This document shows positions 12,170 through 23,862 of a DNA stretch of 64,000 nucleotides, in pieces. The translations under genes and the position numbers were made by a program. The DNA is from Microvelia longipes (taxonomy: Eukaryota > Arthropoda > Insecta > Hemiptera > Veliidae): the NCBI GenBank assembly GCA_018340805.1, contig JACMZG010001911.1, positions 30,873,727-30,937,726 of the forward strand, read 5' to 3'. Below the pieces are notes generated by a model. That model saw nothing but the letters and a program-made list of their open reading frames with translations. It did not search any database and was not told the DNA's origin. Within the stretch, counting starts at the first letter, position 1; each line of letters begins with the position of its first letter.

Positions 12170-12381
12170 TCGCACTTCCATGTAAACGTATAGCGGCAAC
12201 ATGGTTGTTGTCTAGTTTATACAAGTGGCATTCTGCCCCAACATAAGCGACTTTTAAAATGTATTAGTCAAAAAACGTGATTTGCTTTTATTATGTTATA
12301 TTGTGTCACATATAAACGTCTACGAACAAAGATCTCGTACATATACATACATACTTACACACACACAACACACACACACAA

Positions 12382-12385
<4 letters not shown>

Positions 12386-12421
<36 letters not shown>

Positions 12422-12449
12422 TATATATATATATGTATATATATATATA

Positions 12450-12497
<48 letters not shown>

Positions 12498-12570
12498 ATA
12501 GATATATATATATATGTTATATATATATATAATATTATATATATTATATAATATATATTATATATATATA

Positions 12571-12612
<42 letters not shown>

Positions 12613-12666
12613 ATATATAATATATAATAATATAATATTATATATAATATATATATAATATATATG
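12386..12666. repeat. (TA)n microsatellite, about 280 bp
   Basis: Nearly pure TA with occasional TG or single-base slips, preceded by an (AC)n tract at 12,355-12,381. The tyrosine/isoleucine ORFs across it are artefacts of the repeat. Confidence 0.97.
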
Positions 12667-13187
12667 TCAGTGAGTACCCCGTCACAAAAAATCCACCTTA
12701 ACGAACCCTAAAGCTCCTTTTTCTTCGAAAAAAACATTTATTTATTTATACAACGTAACAAAATAAAAACATAAACATAATTTTCATGATGAAAATTTAA
12801 TAAATATATTATTTAATAATATATTAAAAATGATTTATATATTGAAAATTAATATTAAAATAAAAATATTTATTACCGGCCAATGAATATGCTTTTATCC
12901 ATCATCATCTCATCTGAAATAGCTTATGTTTATTTGAACAGTTGCTTTATATGACGACAGTAGAGAAACCTATTAGCCTAAATTTGGTTGATACCAGTTT
13001 GTTATCGAAAACTTTCCACTCGACCAATCGTTAATTAGAATCATTAAAATGTATATTATATCATTATTATACCAAGAGAACTACTAGCTGAATAGAACTT
13101 ATACATTATCTAATATCTATACAGCAAACCCAACTGGTCTTAATTTTAAACTAGGCATACACTTTTTTGACTTGGTTGAAACACGTG

Positions 13188-13558
<371 letters not shown>

Positions 13559-13913
13559 GTGTAAAACAATAAGTTCTTTCTTATATTTTATGTCTTTCCT
13601 CCAACTGAAGGTTTTGGTAACTACAACCCTTCATGCTGAGTTCCTGGCTTGTAAATTTATTAAAATCATTACTTAAGCATGATAAATTAAAACAGTTTTC
13701 TACATATTTTATCTATAGATTATACATATAATTTGTAAAAATATGTTCTAAATTCATTTACTTTTTACAATGGATTTATTGAATTTGAAATTTATTTAGT
13801 ATCAGTATATAAATAAATAAGATATTGTTTATAAACGTTGTTTGTAAAAGGCATCGCTGTTTTCACCGGGACAATCAAGTGAGTGTTCATACGAACACCA
13901 ATGTACCACACAA

Positions 13914-14072
13914 TTTACTTACTTACTACCATTTACTTACTTACTCACCTACTTACTATCTAACTTAATAACTTACTTACCTACTTACTGTCTATGTTAA
14001 TAACTTACTTACTACTTACTTATTTACTTAGTTACTAAAATTTACTTTGCTTTCTCAAGAACTAAGTTACTT
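13914..14072. repeat. Interrupted (ACTT)n microsatellite
   Basis: ACTTACTTACT blocks with interruptions such as TATCTAACTTAATA and CTGTCTATGTTAAT, which themselves repeat, giving a higher-order duplication of about 40 bp. Confidence 0.85.
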
Positions 14073-14784
14073 ACGTATTAATTAATTTATAATAATTATT
14101 AATTTATTAATAATTTATTGGTTGAACACTTCCCCCTAGTTATGAACTAGATACGGCATAAAAGGTCAAACTATGTCCCGAAATAAAAAAAATTAAAATA
14201 TGAATGTCATATTAAACACAAACACATTAGTATAATTTGATTTGAGCCTTCAAACAAAACATAATATTCTTAAAGGTTATTTTTTTTTAAAGTATAATTG
14301 AAGTACATAAACAACAACAAAAGTTATTTAATAAATAATAAACTAAATTTTTCTTAAGTATTGAAGAATAAAGCTTCAAAAATTCTTAACTATACTCTTG
14401 TAGAGAACTTCTCACTACTTTAACGTTTAAATGTTTCAGCTTGCATGTATCACAATGGCATTTGATAACTTATCAAATGTGAACTTATCGACATATACTT
14501 TGTTAATTAATAGTTGTATGATGTAATTATGTAAAGTCTATATAGCACTGTGTTTTTATTAGTTTAGCCAATTACATTGACACAATAGTATCTTTTTAAC
14601 GATCTAGACTTGAAAACAATCTAGTTAAAAATTATAGGAAATACGAAGTTCATTTGAGGAACTATAAAAAATAAAAATTGATTTATTCGAACTAAAATTG
14701 ATTTTATTCATCTATTACTAAAGTATGTATAATAGTTATTTAATAGTTAAGAATGCTATTATTTCCCCAAGCAATAGGTTGGTT

Positions 14785-14902
14785 CCTAAGGAGAAAGCCA
14801 AGGAGTTGTTGAACTCCTTGGCTTTCTCCTTAGGAGAAATCTTCTGCTTCGCGTCAGGAGTTAAAGCGTTGGCTTTAACTCCTGACGCGAAGCAGAAGAT
14901 TT
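14785..14902. repeat. Twin perfect hairpins with identical GTTG loops
   Basis: Hairpin 1: arms 14,785-14,807 and 14,812-14,834 (23 bp, perfect), loop GTTG. Hairpin 2 starts 2 nt later: arms 14,837-14,867 and 14,872-14,902 (31 bp, perfect), loop GTTG. The arm sequences differ apart from a shared GGAGTT block. No flanking target duplication is evident. Confidence 0.95.
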
Positions 14903-14989
14903 AATGCGTTAAATGAAATATTTCATTTTACTCTTTACTCTCGAGATGCACACAAGATTATATCTCCAGACTTTGACGTAATTTCTACA

Positions 14990-15775
14990 TTTCCTTATTT
15001 ATAAGGAATGTATAGGTATAAAGGAAAAGTATTGTGTTTTCAAAAAACCGTAACCGAGATGTCACCGGGAGTATCCAGTTCAGATGTATCTAAGATCTTT
15101 TGAGTGGTTTTCACTAATTTGTCTGTCTGTATGTGTGTGTCTGTTATCACCGTAGCTCCTAGGGTATTTATGCAAGAGAGTTAAACTTTATTCGAAAATC
15201 AGTCCATGTGTGTAGTTGTGCTCTTTGGAAAATAGTTTTCTATGTTGTCGTTAACCCGCAGTAATAACTTCGCGAAAAGTTTGGAAAATTATAAGATGCG
15301 GAAAAATGTTGCAATCAGATTGATTTTGGCATGCATGTAGCCAAATATAAGTCTAACCTATGTGCAAAGTTTCATCTCATTATCAGCATTAGTTCAATTT
15401 TTATTGGATGATTTGTGTTAGTTATTTTAAAAATTGTTAAAAATCGGAAAACAATCTAATTGAGTGGACATTTGGTACAAGTAAATACCTTTACGTATAA
15501 TAAGTTCCTAAAGTTTCGTTTTAATACGACAAGTATTTCCTTGAGCATACTGACCAACCATTAAGCGTGGTCAGTGCTGTATGGGTGACCGCTGAGAATG
15601 AAACAGATGTATTCACTATCTGAGGACGAGCGAATCGAGTCCATAGACGTGTTGCAGTATACATTTGGCGAAAGGCATATTCTGAGGACGAGGGAAGCGA
15701 GTCCGAAGTAGGGAGACTGAGCGTTGGAAATCCGATGTTACGAGGAAAAGTTCCTAGGTACCCCGTACCCGATTG
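14990..15775 (+). repeat. Dispersed composite repeat with 5S-rRNA-like box (fullest plus-strand copy)
   Basis: Shared landmarks in order: GGAAAAGTATTGTGTTTT; a GATGTCACCGGG block; GAGTGGTTTTCACTAA; TCTGTCTGTATGTGTGTG; ATCACCGTAGCTCCTAG; a GTTGTCGTTAACCCGC block; GTTTCGTTTTAATACGACAA; the 5S-like ATTAAGCGTGGTCAGTGCTG with ATGGGTGACCG (15,560-15,591); two GGAC...GTCC hairpins; and GAGGAAAAGTTCC at the end. No protein is encoded. Further copies lie at 17.1, 18.3, 25.4, 26.1, 27.2, 39.5 and 61.7 kb. Family name unknown to me; the 5S box suggests pol III transcription of a SINE3-like unit. Confidence 0.8.
15624..15642 (+). repeat. Conserved-loop hairpin, GGAC/GTCC stem
   Basis: GGACGAGCGAATCGAGTCC. 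A second one, GGACGAGGGAAGCGAGTCC, lies at 15,686-15,704. Confidence 0.7.
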
Positions 15776-16769
15776 TTTTATTGTTATAAAACAAGTTTGT
15801 TGAAGTTTTGTTGTATTTTTCTTTTAATGGACTACCTTAAAATTTGACGAAATTTGTAACGGGCTCTTGGACTAACATAAAATAGCCATAAAATTTGTTA
15901 ACACTGCGTGCAGGCCGCCAAAGAGAAGAAGCTAATAATGGCCCTTCAATTTCATAACTTTTGTACGGCTCCTAATTGTTGGATGACAGTCCAATGTAAC
16001 GACAAAGAAGTTAACAAGCTGCGTGTTGTAGTTAAAGCTGTAAAAGGTGTCAATGTATTGTATATACCACTCTCAAGTTCTGTTTCTGCATAACGTATAT
16101 CATAGGTATTATGATTTGAATTTATTGATACAGGAATGTTAAAGGTCATCACACAAATTCAAAAAGTCCTTACATGCCAGGTGGGTCAATGTATATAAAA
16201 GTACCGTTTGCTAGCTTAGTTTTCCCTCCGTCTTCAGCATCGAAATGTCAAATTTGAGAATTTATTAAGTTGATATAAGACGACACGTATGCATAAGACG
16301 AATTCAAAATTTACTCATACGTCAAATGGGAATATACGTGCTGCGTTATATTCCCAGCATTATACGTACTAGTTAATTAATGAGTCATGTATAATAAGCG
16401 GCTCAAACAATTGTGTTGACTTACTAGCTGAAGGTTAAAGAGAGAATTATTAAATAAATCCAAACTAAACTAGTAATATAGTAATATTTGTCACTTAAAC
16501 GATAATCTTTGTTTTCCCAATTTCGAAGAATTCATTAATGCAGTTATATCATTTTTCGTGTCCTTCATTTCATTACTTGTTTACATTGATATAAAGAAGT
16601 AAATTGAAAGATTAGTTCGTATAGAAAAAAATTAAGCACTTGCCTAAGGCTAACTAACTTGTTTTTGAACTCAAAATATCAATAATTTGCATAGCATGAA
16701 TAGTTGACCCAATATAATTGAGCGAGAGAAATCTAGGAAATGCAGGAACCCAAATTCAATGCTACATCT
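15776..16769. other. No recognisable gene
   Basis: The 61- to 66-codon frames at 15.9-16.15 kb overlap each other on both strands and show no domain. Nothing else is supportable here. Confidence 0.5.
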
Positions 16770-17012
16770 GGAAACTGATCCGTCATTCGAGATTCGACTT
16801 CATTGACGTTAGCATATGGTAAATACTTCACATTATATTCTTCGGAATTTTAAGAGAAGGACAGAGTGAGTTTAGGCTCTGTCCGCGCTCTCCTGAGTTA
16901 GACTTACCGGAACAGAGAGGGATATGTCATTATGTCGAGGCATCAATGATGACAATTGTCGAATGATGAAACAGTTCCTAGATGTGGCATTGTATTTTGC
17001 TTGTAAGGTAAA
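16770..17012 (+). ncRNA. Hammerhead-like repeat, copy 1
   Basis: The hammerhead-like part is 16,877-16,917. Helix III CTCTGT (16,877-16,882) pairs with ACAGAG (16,912-16,917). Cleavage triplet GTC is at 16,881-16,883, six-base helix I CGCGCT at 16,884-16,889, core CTCCTGA at 16,890-16,896 (consensus CTGATGA), stem II GTTA/TACC with loop GACT, then GGAA (consensus GAAA). Inverted repeats built on TCATTCGA flank it (16,783-16,790 and 16,959-16,966). Homology to the copies at 26.4 and 59.9 kb continues to TTTTGCTTG. Two positions of the catalytic core and one base of GAAA are mutated, so this copy is likely dead. Confidence 0.6.
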
Positions 17013-17094
17013 CCTGGCGGACCTGTGAGGCGCGAATATACTTGGCAAAATGTAACAACAGATAATACGAAACAACAACTGGCTTTTGATGATA

Positions 17095-17395
17095 CTTGTA
17101 TATGCGCGTATAACTAAGGAAAATCAGTGAAAATGTGTGCCAAATTTCAAAATGATCTGCACATTTTTCAAAGTATTTGAATTTTTCAACATTTTTGCTG
17201 TGTCATAAATGACTGTTAATGATGCCATAAAAAAATACTTTCCAAATAGCACAAATAAACCTAAAAATTGATTTTCGTATCAATTTTCCCTCACATATAC
17301 ACCCTAAGAGCCAAGCAGATAGACAATTTTGTAAAAGCCATGTAGGAAGACTTAAAAATTAAATACAACTGAAACGGACAATTCACTTGTTAACC
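17095..17395 (-). repeat. Dispersed composite repeat, partial minus-strand copy
   Basis: Recognised by the AATAGCACAA, ACCCTAAGAGCCAAGCAGA and CTGAAACGGACAATTCACTT landmarks in reverse orientation. Confidence 0.6.
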
Positions 17396-18300
17396 CAGTT
17401 TTGCCAACCATTCCAGGTTTACAGCTTCCTCCTAAAAATGACAGCAAGTAGTAGAAGTGACTATTGGAAAGGAAAGAAGCTTTATTTCCAAAAAGTGTTG
17501 GATATGTCTATGAAAATAAATTTTATTTGTGCTTGGAACATTGCAGTAAAACTAGTTATTATATTCGTGGTATTAAAAATAGCTTTATACAGTTCAAGTA
17601 TTGAGAGCTTGACTGAATGGTCAAGTTAGCAACCTTAATTAAAATTCTTGATTACCAAGATTTTTTTTAAAGGGACTATTGAAATCATAGCAGTTCATCG
17701 CCATAAACAATAAATGTTGTAACAACATGTTTAAATCAATTTGTAACATTTTATATCAATTGCGCAGCTGGATCGCACCAGTTTTATCTGGTTAAAATGA
17801 TCAAACAAAAACTAAAGTTATCTCAAAACAGTTTGGATAATGTCAATACATCTTACTTGAAAATAAATGTCATTTTCATAAACGTTACGTCATAAAACTA
17901 CTACTATCTATACTTAGAACCAACTTTATAACTTTAAAGTACCTACAAAGTTAAACTAAACATCTTAAGCATTATTACTATGCTGATAAGTATGGGCTAT
18001 GCTGATATGACTACTATGCTAACATAAATATAAACCTTTCTTTAAATTGAGTTAATTAAAATTTAAAAAAAAAACGTGTAATAAAAAGTAATTACTTTAT
18101 AATATTCATGTATTATGTTCTATTACGCCAGTAAAATTATCAATGATAATAAAATGCTATAAAAGAAATAGATAAATTAATGTAATATTTTATTTTATTT
18201 CATTAAATGAGTAGCTTGAGAGAGAAACATCGATTTTCATGGAATATAATTGGATCCCAACGAGGATTATTATAAATATAAAGAGTTTAAATTCATATTT
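17396..18300. other. No recognisable gene
   Basis: The 80-codon frame at 17,387-17,629 has one hydrophobic stretch but no recognised domain and no supporting splice or promoter context. Otherwise plain AT-rich sequence. Confidence 0.5.
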
Positions 18301-18304
18301 AAAG

Positions 18305-18585
18305 CTATTTTTACTTTTCCTCATTGATCCGAAACCGGGATGACACCGGGATAATCCGCGTTAGGTCTTTTTAAGACCTTTTGAGTAGTTTTCTCAAAGA
18401 TGTCTGTTTGTGTGTGACTTTTATCATCATAGCTCCCTGTGTGTTTATCCTAGAGAGTTAAAACTAAAACTATAAATCAGTCTATAGGTGTAGTTGTGAT
18501 GTACAAAAGACAATATTTTATGACGTCATTAACCCGCAAGATAGACTCAGCTAAAAACATATAACACGGTAAATGTTACGTATGT
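18305..18585 (+). repeat. Dispersed composite repeat, 5' part
   Basis: Matches from TTTTTACTTTTCCTCATT through GATGACACCGGGATAATCCG, TCATCATAGCTCC and GACGTCATTAACCCGC. The 5S-like half is absent; a TA array (18,588-18,666) follows. Confidence 0.75.
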
Positions 18586-18587
18586 TG

Positions 18588-18597
18588 GTATATATAT

Positions 18598-18652
<55 letters not shown>

Positions 18653-18666
18653 TATATAATATACAT
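18588..18666. repeat. (TA)n microsatellite
   Basis: TA array abutting the 3' remnant of the Copia element. Confidence 0.95.
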
Positions 18667-18828
18667 ATACCTTCTTCTATGACCCCAACCTAAAAGATTT
18701 TGAAAGCTTTGTATTAGAAAATGAACTAATTCCTATAACTTGAACATCAGAAGAAAGACTGATATATTAAATATTTTACAATTAAACAGATTGACACTGA
18801 ATGACAGTGACATTTTCAATACTTCCCC

Positions 18829-19608
18829 TCACTGGGTGTAAGTGTCTGGATGCGAGTTGACTCCTAACTTCCGCCTGAACATTTCAGTTTTTATCCTTGG
18901 TAGTCCTTTAGTTAAAATATCAGCTGGCATCAGATCTGTTTGTAAATATTTTATTTGTACAACACCATTCCTATGTGCTTCTCTCACATAATGATTTCGC
19001 ACATCAATATGTTTAGTGCGAGGATGGTGTCCTTCGTTAACAACTAAATGTTTTGCACTTTGACTGTCACTGTACAAAACTGTCGGTGTCATTGTGAACT
19101 CCTCAGCTTTCAGTTCACATAATAACCTTCGCAAATACGTTGCTTCTTTAGCTGCGTTAGTTAACGAGATATACTCGGCCTCTGTGCTAGAGAGAGCCAT
19201 GACCGATTGTTTTCTGGCTTCCCAGGATACTGCAGCATCAGCCAATTTGAATGCATATCCGCTGTAGGATTTTCTACTTTTAGTTTCACCAGCCCAATCT
19301 GCATCCGCAAGACCTTCAAGAGGTTTACCAGTTTTCATATAATTCAACCCTAGGTCAGCTGTTGTTTTCAGGTACTTTTTAACCCTTTTGGCAGCATTCC
19401 AATGAACAATTTTTGGTTTTGAATTATACTGACTCAACAAGCTCACAGTATAAGCTAAGTCTGGTCGGGTGCAAGTCGCCACGTACAGAAGAGAACCAAT
19501 CAATTGTTGATAGCAATTTGGATCAAAGTCTTCCCCTTCTTCTGTACTTGGAGATTCAAAAATTTTGTGAATGTTTGTTTCTAATGGTGTGTATACTTGG
19601 TTTAGCAT
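18829..19608 (-). pseudogene. Copia polyprotein: RT C-terminus and RNase H (frame 2)
   Basis: Continues the polyprotein after a one-base shift near 19,590. Shows YQQLIGSLLYVATCTRPDLA, then RNase H motifs DADWAG, ALSSTEAEYISL, LYSDSQSAKHLV and RTKHIDVRNHYVRE. It ends in a TGA that overlaps the polypurine tract. Typical Copia RNase H in layout; no further lesion is visible. Confidence 0.92.
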
Positions 19609-21727
19609 CTGACATGTTATATTTTGAAACTAACTCATTTATGTATTTTTTCTGTGTAAGAAATATTGAGTCTTTATTTGTTATAACTTCAATGCCTAGA
19701 ATATAATTAAGTTTGCCTAAATCTTTAATTTTAAATATTTTTGCTAGGTCAGATTTAACTTTTTTAATTAAATTTTGATCTGCACAAGCTATTATAATAT
19801 CATCTACGTAAACAGCTAGTATCAATGTTTGATTATCTGTATTTATTGTGTAAATGCAATTTTCACTATCTAATTTTTTAAAGTTAAGAGACAAAAGGGC
19901 TTGGTTTAATTTAATATACCATTGTCTGCTGGCTTGTTTTAAACCATAAATAGCCTTTTTCAGCTTGCAGACTTTACTATCATTAGTTGAAAAATGTTCC
20001 GGTTGTCTCATGTATATAGTTATATCATTATCTAATTCGCCGTTTAAGAATGCTGTTGTAACGTCCATTTGCTCTAAATGATAACCCCGTTCGACAGCAA
20101 GGGCTAATATTAATCTTATAGAGCTATGACGAACTACCGGTGCAAAGGTTTCATCGTAATCTATTCCGTATTTTTGGGTAAAACCTTTGGCTACAAGTCT
20201 AGCTTTGTAACGCTCAACTTCACCACTGGCATTTAACTTAGTTTTAAATAACCACCTACAACTTACTGGCTTACGGCCTTTAGGTAGATCTACCAATTCC
20301 CAAGTGTCATTTTCAATTAGTGAATCGAACTCGGCTTGCATGGCCTTACGCCACTCCTTCCCTTTATCACTTTCTAAGGCTTCTTTGACAGATGTAGGAT
20401 CTAGATTATTTATGAATTTAGATTTATTTTTATTTTTATATAATTTTTTCGGTCTACCTGGTTTTCCAGTTTTTAATAACTTTGGCCTACCAGGTCCCCT
20501 ATTTTTATTTTTAATGTTAGTACTTTTAGATCCCTTAACTACTGAACTGTACAGTTCTGGAATTCCTGTAAGCCCTTCAGAAGAACTCTCATTATCTGAG
20601 GCTGAATTAGAGCATTCTGAGATTGGTGTCTCAAAGTCACTCTCAATAGGATCATTAGGTACTTTTTCAATATAATTATTGTTGTTGACCACTAAATCAG
20701 AAAAATCTAATGTTTCGATATTAGGTTCTTTTGACTCTAACAACTCAATATTATTTTTCATAGTAGTAAGCTCATTGGGCTCCTCAAAAAATTTGACATC
20801 CCTACTTTTTATTGTAGTTTTTGTGCCCTTTTCCCATAAACGGTATGCTTTAGACTCCTCTGAATACCCCACCAGGACATATTCCTTAGTTTTAGACCTA
20901 AATTTGCCTTTGTTCGGGGTGGGATCTAGAGCTAGTGCTTTGCTACCTATTATTTTAAAATGAGCTACTGTAGGTTTACGTCCAGACCAACTTTCTTCAG
21001 GTGTTATTCCTTGAAGAGTTGAAGTGGGACAGCGATTTCTAATATAAGTAGATGTTAAAATCATTTCTGCCCACAAACTGGGTGGCAGATTTGTGGATAT
21101 CAGCAAACACCTAGCCATTTCGACCAGAGTACGGTTGGCTCGTTCGGCAACCCCGTTTTGCTGTGGACTGTATTCCACACTAAGTTGACGTCTAATACCA
21201 GCTTGCTTTAGATAATCACTAAATGCACCGCTGAGATATTCTTTAGCGTTATCAGAACGAAGAATTTTAATTTTTCTCTCGGTTTGTGTCTCAACCTCAT
21301 TTTTAAATTGTTTAAATGCATTAAATACTTCAGATTTTGCTTTAAGGAAATAAACTCGTATTTTACGTGATTTGTCATCAATAAAGGTAACAAAATACTT
21401 AGCTCCCCCTAAAGACTGTGTTCTCATAGGTCCACATATATCACTGTGAATTAAGTCCAGGACATTTTCTGACCTAGTATTAGATTGTTTTGGAAACGGC
21501 GTTCGTACCAACTTCCCCTTAACACAGACTTCACAGTTTTTATTTGGTTTAGATTTTTGGTCAAGTTTAATACCATGAACCATTTTGTTCTTTTCTAATT
21601 TGTTTAAATCAGTAAAGTTTAAGTGGCCTAAGCGTAAATGCCAGAGGTGAGTATTATCAATAGTATCAGTGTTATAACTATGTTCTTTCTTTTTAGATTG
21701 ATCATAGCTGTAACGTACTTTATACAA
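19556..21727 (-). pseudogene. Copia polyprotein: integrase and reverse transcriptase (frame 1)
   Basis: In order: the zinc-binding GAG-pre-integrase region (HLRLGH and CEVC giving an HHCC finger, about 21.55-21.65 kb); the integrase core with IHSDICGP, LRSDNAKEY (about 21.25 kb) and the Glu in QNGVAERANR; a linker; then the reverse transcriptase with WRKAMQAEFDSL, LEQMDVTTAFLNGELD and YVDD (about 19.8 kb). The frame has no internal stop. The listed start is a TTG; the frame is open further upstream to about 21,840. At its 3' end it runs out of phase after LVSKYNMSDAKPS. It would act in the cytoplasmic particle and nucleus of an intact element; this copy lacks gag and protease and cannot be autonomous. 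Confidence 0.92.
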
Positions 21728-21850
21728 ATTATCTACAAGTTTTGCCCTAATTAAGGTTCTTCCATCGAGTGCTCTAATTGTAGCCTTTTTGTTATTAAAA
21801 GTTACAGTTTTATTGTTTTGAGTAAGTTTACTATGACCTTGATTTGCTCA

Positions 21851-22480
21851 AAATTGAGGATGGAAAAGTTGACATAAAGCTGCCGAGTCCTGTTTCATCT
21901 CTTAGTAAAACAATAAATACTGATAAAAATTGTGTAAATACTAAATTGAAGGAACCAACCTAACACCAAGAAAAATCTCTGTGCTGTGTGTATAGCTAAA
22001 TTACAAAACGAATTAAACATCCTCTTGCCCTTTACCAAGGAGCTGGGGGGATAGTCCCAGAAGCTTGGATTCAACAAGAATGGATCACTCCCTAGCTAAA
22101 TCTTTTTGACCCATAAGCGTCATGTCATTTATGCTTAAAGCACTTTAAGCATAAATTTCTTGTCTACAAGAATCGTAGACAAATCTATTTGAAGAGGTCC
22201 TTTTAAGGGAACCACTTAAAGTAAATCAGCGTGCATACCTAAAAGGTAAATCAACTGCCTTCATGTAGCAATCATAATAATTGAAAATCTTTGCATAGAG
22301 GGGAGTTCACGTTGACGCTCTTCTTTGATGTAAAATGGCATTTGACATAGCAAGAATAATTAATATAAAAGCAGAACTCCAAAGAAGACACCCAAAAACC
22401 ATCATCCACTTGATATTATCCACCATGAAAGATAGGAAAATTATCATTACGCTTCTTTTATCTTGTTGCATATTTGTATA
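21851..22480. other. Non-coding, with a run of small perfect hairpins
   Basis: Perfect inverted repeats at 22,127-22,156 (14-bp arms, 2-nt spacer) and 22,160-22,182 (TTGTCTAC/GTAGACAA, 7-nt loop) follow one another directly. No gene. Confidence 0.7.
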
Positions 22481-22488
22481 CGTCTACA

Positions 22489-23496
22489 TGGCCCCGAAGG
22501 GGCCATAGCGAGCCTTACAGGCTCGCTCCGCACGCCTGTAAAGCGAGGCGATAAAAATTGGCTAGATACATGGCCATGGCCGACCAAAGATTTTTTCTAG
22601 GGGGGTCAAAGCTCCCAAGTTTAGTTATGAATAATGTGTTGCGGTCTTAGTTTTCAGAACCCTTTGAAAAAAGTTAGGAGATAGAGTCCAGCAAACCACA
22701 GGAGTGGGGATTTGCTAAACTGTTAATGTATTGACAAAAATTATGTAATATCTTATTTATTGGGCTTAAATAAATGTTTTAGTTCATTTAGATCTTTAGC
22801 GAGCGAAGCGAGTCCTTTCAAACATAGTAAATAAGGGTTTTATTTTATTAACCTTGCGATCGAAGAAAGCCTCTATACTGTTCATAATTTTTAATTTCAA
22901 TACTCTAGCAAGCTCCAATCAAATATATAACGTATTTTATAATATGCTTTAGCAATCTTGAGAGCGATGTGAGCCTCTTTTCCGACATTCACACATATAT
23001 TTATATAGCCATCTAGTGATCGCAGCGAGCCGTTTTTAATCTACCTAATTTTATATCTTAGCAATTTTGCTAGCGAAGCGAGGCTTTGTGCATATATTGA
23101 CATACATACACAATTACACATATATTAGAACTAAGATATCCTTGTTTTGTTATGAAATTATTTTTCTATTTTATCTTGCCAGCGAAGCGAGCCTGTAGGT
23201 AACTAACTGTATTTGATGTATTCTTTTGACGTGATTTCCTGATGCAACGCATTACTAGTATATATTATATTTTAATTTTTTATTAAACAAGTTATTTTTA
23301 ATAAAAAAGAAGGATAATAACCATTAAATTTTGAATAATTTGTAGTGCGGGTCAATCTAACTTTTCTGATTTTCTAGAGGGGGTCAAGTGATCCGTTTGA
23401 CCCCCTGCGGATGCCCATGTACAAGGCAAAACGTCATGTGACAATGAATACTAAAACAGAAACAGCGAGCTTTACAGACCCGTGGAACGGGTCTGT
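22489..23496. repeat. GC-richer block with hairpins and recurrent AGCGAAGCGAG motif
   Basis: Contains TGGCCCC-GAA-GGGGCCA (22,489-22,505), AGCGAGCCT-TAC-AGGCTCGCT (22,507-22,527) and ACAGACCCGT-GGA-ACGGGTCTGT (23,474-23,496). AGCGAAGCGAG-like motifs recur at about 22,800, 22,970, 23,030, 23,071 and 23,181, several preceded by TAGCAATTTTGC-like text. The block is bounded by two similar GGGGGTCAA segments (about 22,602 and 23,382). Origin unknown. Confidence 0.65.
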
Positions 23497-23737
23497 GTAA
23501 CAACAAATAATAATATAACAACAAATAAAACAACAAAAATGCAGTCTCAAAGCGGTTACGGGGCCAAGGCCCGTATTTTTTTAAACATTTTTACATACTT
23601 GTAACATGCTTTTTAATGCACAAAAAATAATAAAATGTTTATTTATTTATTTCGTTTATTTTAATTCTACAATTTTAGACAGACACATGTGACTATACAT
23701 GCCGAAGTTGATCTGAGTCTTATAATTAATTCTATGA

Positions 23738-23774
23738 GTAAGTATATATACATATACATATACATATACATATA

Positions 23775-23829
<55 letters not shown>

Positions 23830-23862
23830 GTATGTATATATATATTTATATATAATTCGAAT
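23738..23862. repeat. (TA)n microsatellite with ACATAT phase
   Basis: TATACA repeats grading into pure TA and TATG. Confidence 0.95.

Larger units (their letters stand above)
18670..21850 (-). mobile_element. Ty1/Copia LTR retrotransposon, 5'-truncated
   Basis: Minus-strand element containing GAG-pre-integrase, integrase, reverse transcriptase and RNase H, but no gag, no protease and no 5' LTR: homology stops near 21,850, inside the region just before the GAG-pre-integrase domain. Right after the stop codon a purine tract GAGGGGAAG (18,822-18,830 on the minus strand) is followed by TATTGAAAATG. This is the expected polypurine tract and start of a 3' LTR, of which at most about 150 bp remains before a TA array. 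A single frameshift near 19,590 splits the polyprotein. Otherwise the frames are open for nearly 3 kb, so the copy is relatively young. Confidence 0.9.

Noticed and set aside
12282..12551. Tyr/Ile-rich ORFs over TA arrays (also 13.4, 32.3 and 32.5 kb)
   Set aside because: Pure translations of (TA)n microsatellites.
20304..20963. Plus-strand ORFs opposite the Copia pol gene
   Set aside because: Shadows of the minus-strand polyprotein, which carries all the recognisable motifs.
22800..23191. CRISPR-like array
   Set aside because: Short degenerate motifs at irregular spacing in a eukaryotic context; no constant direct repeat or uniform spacers.
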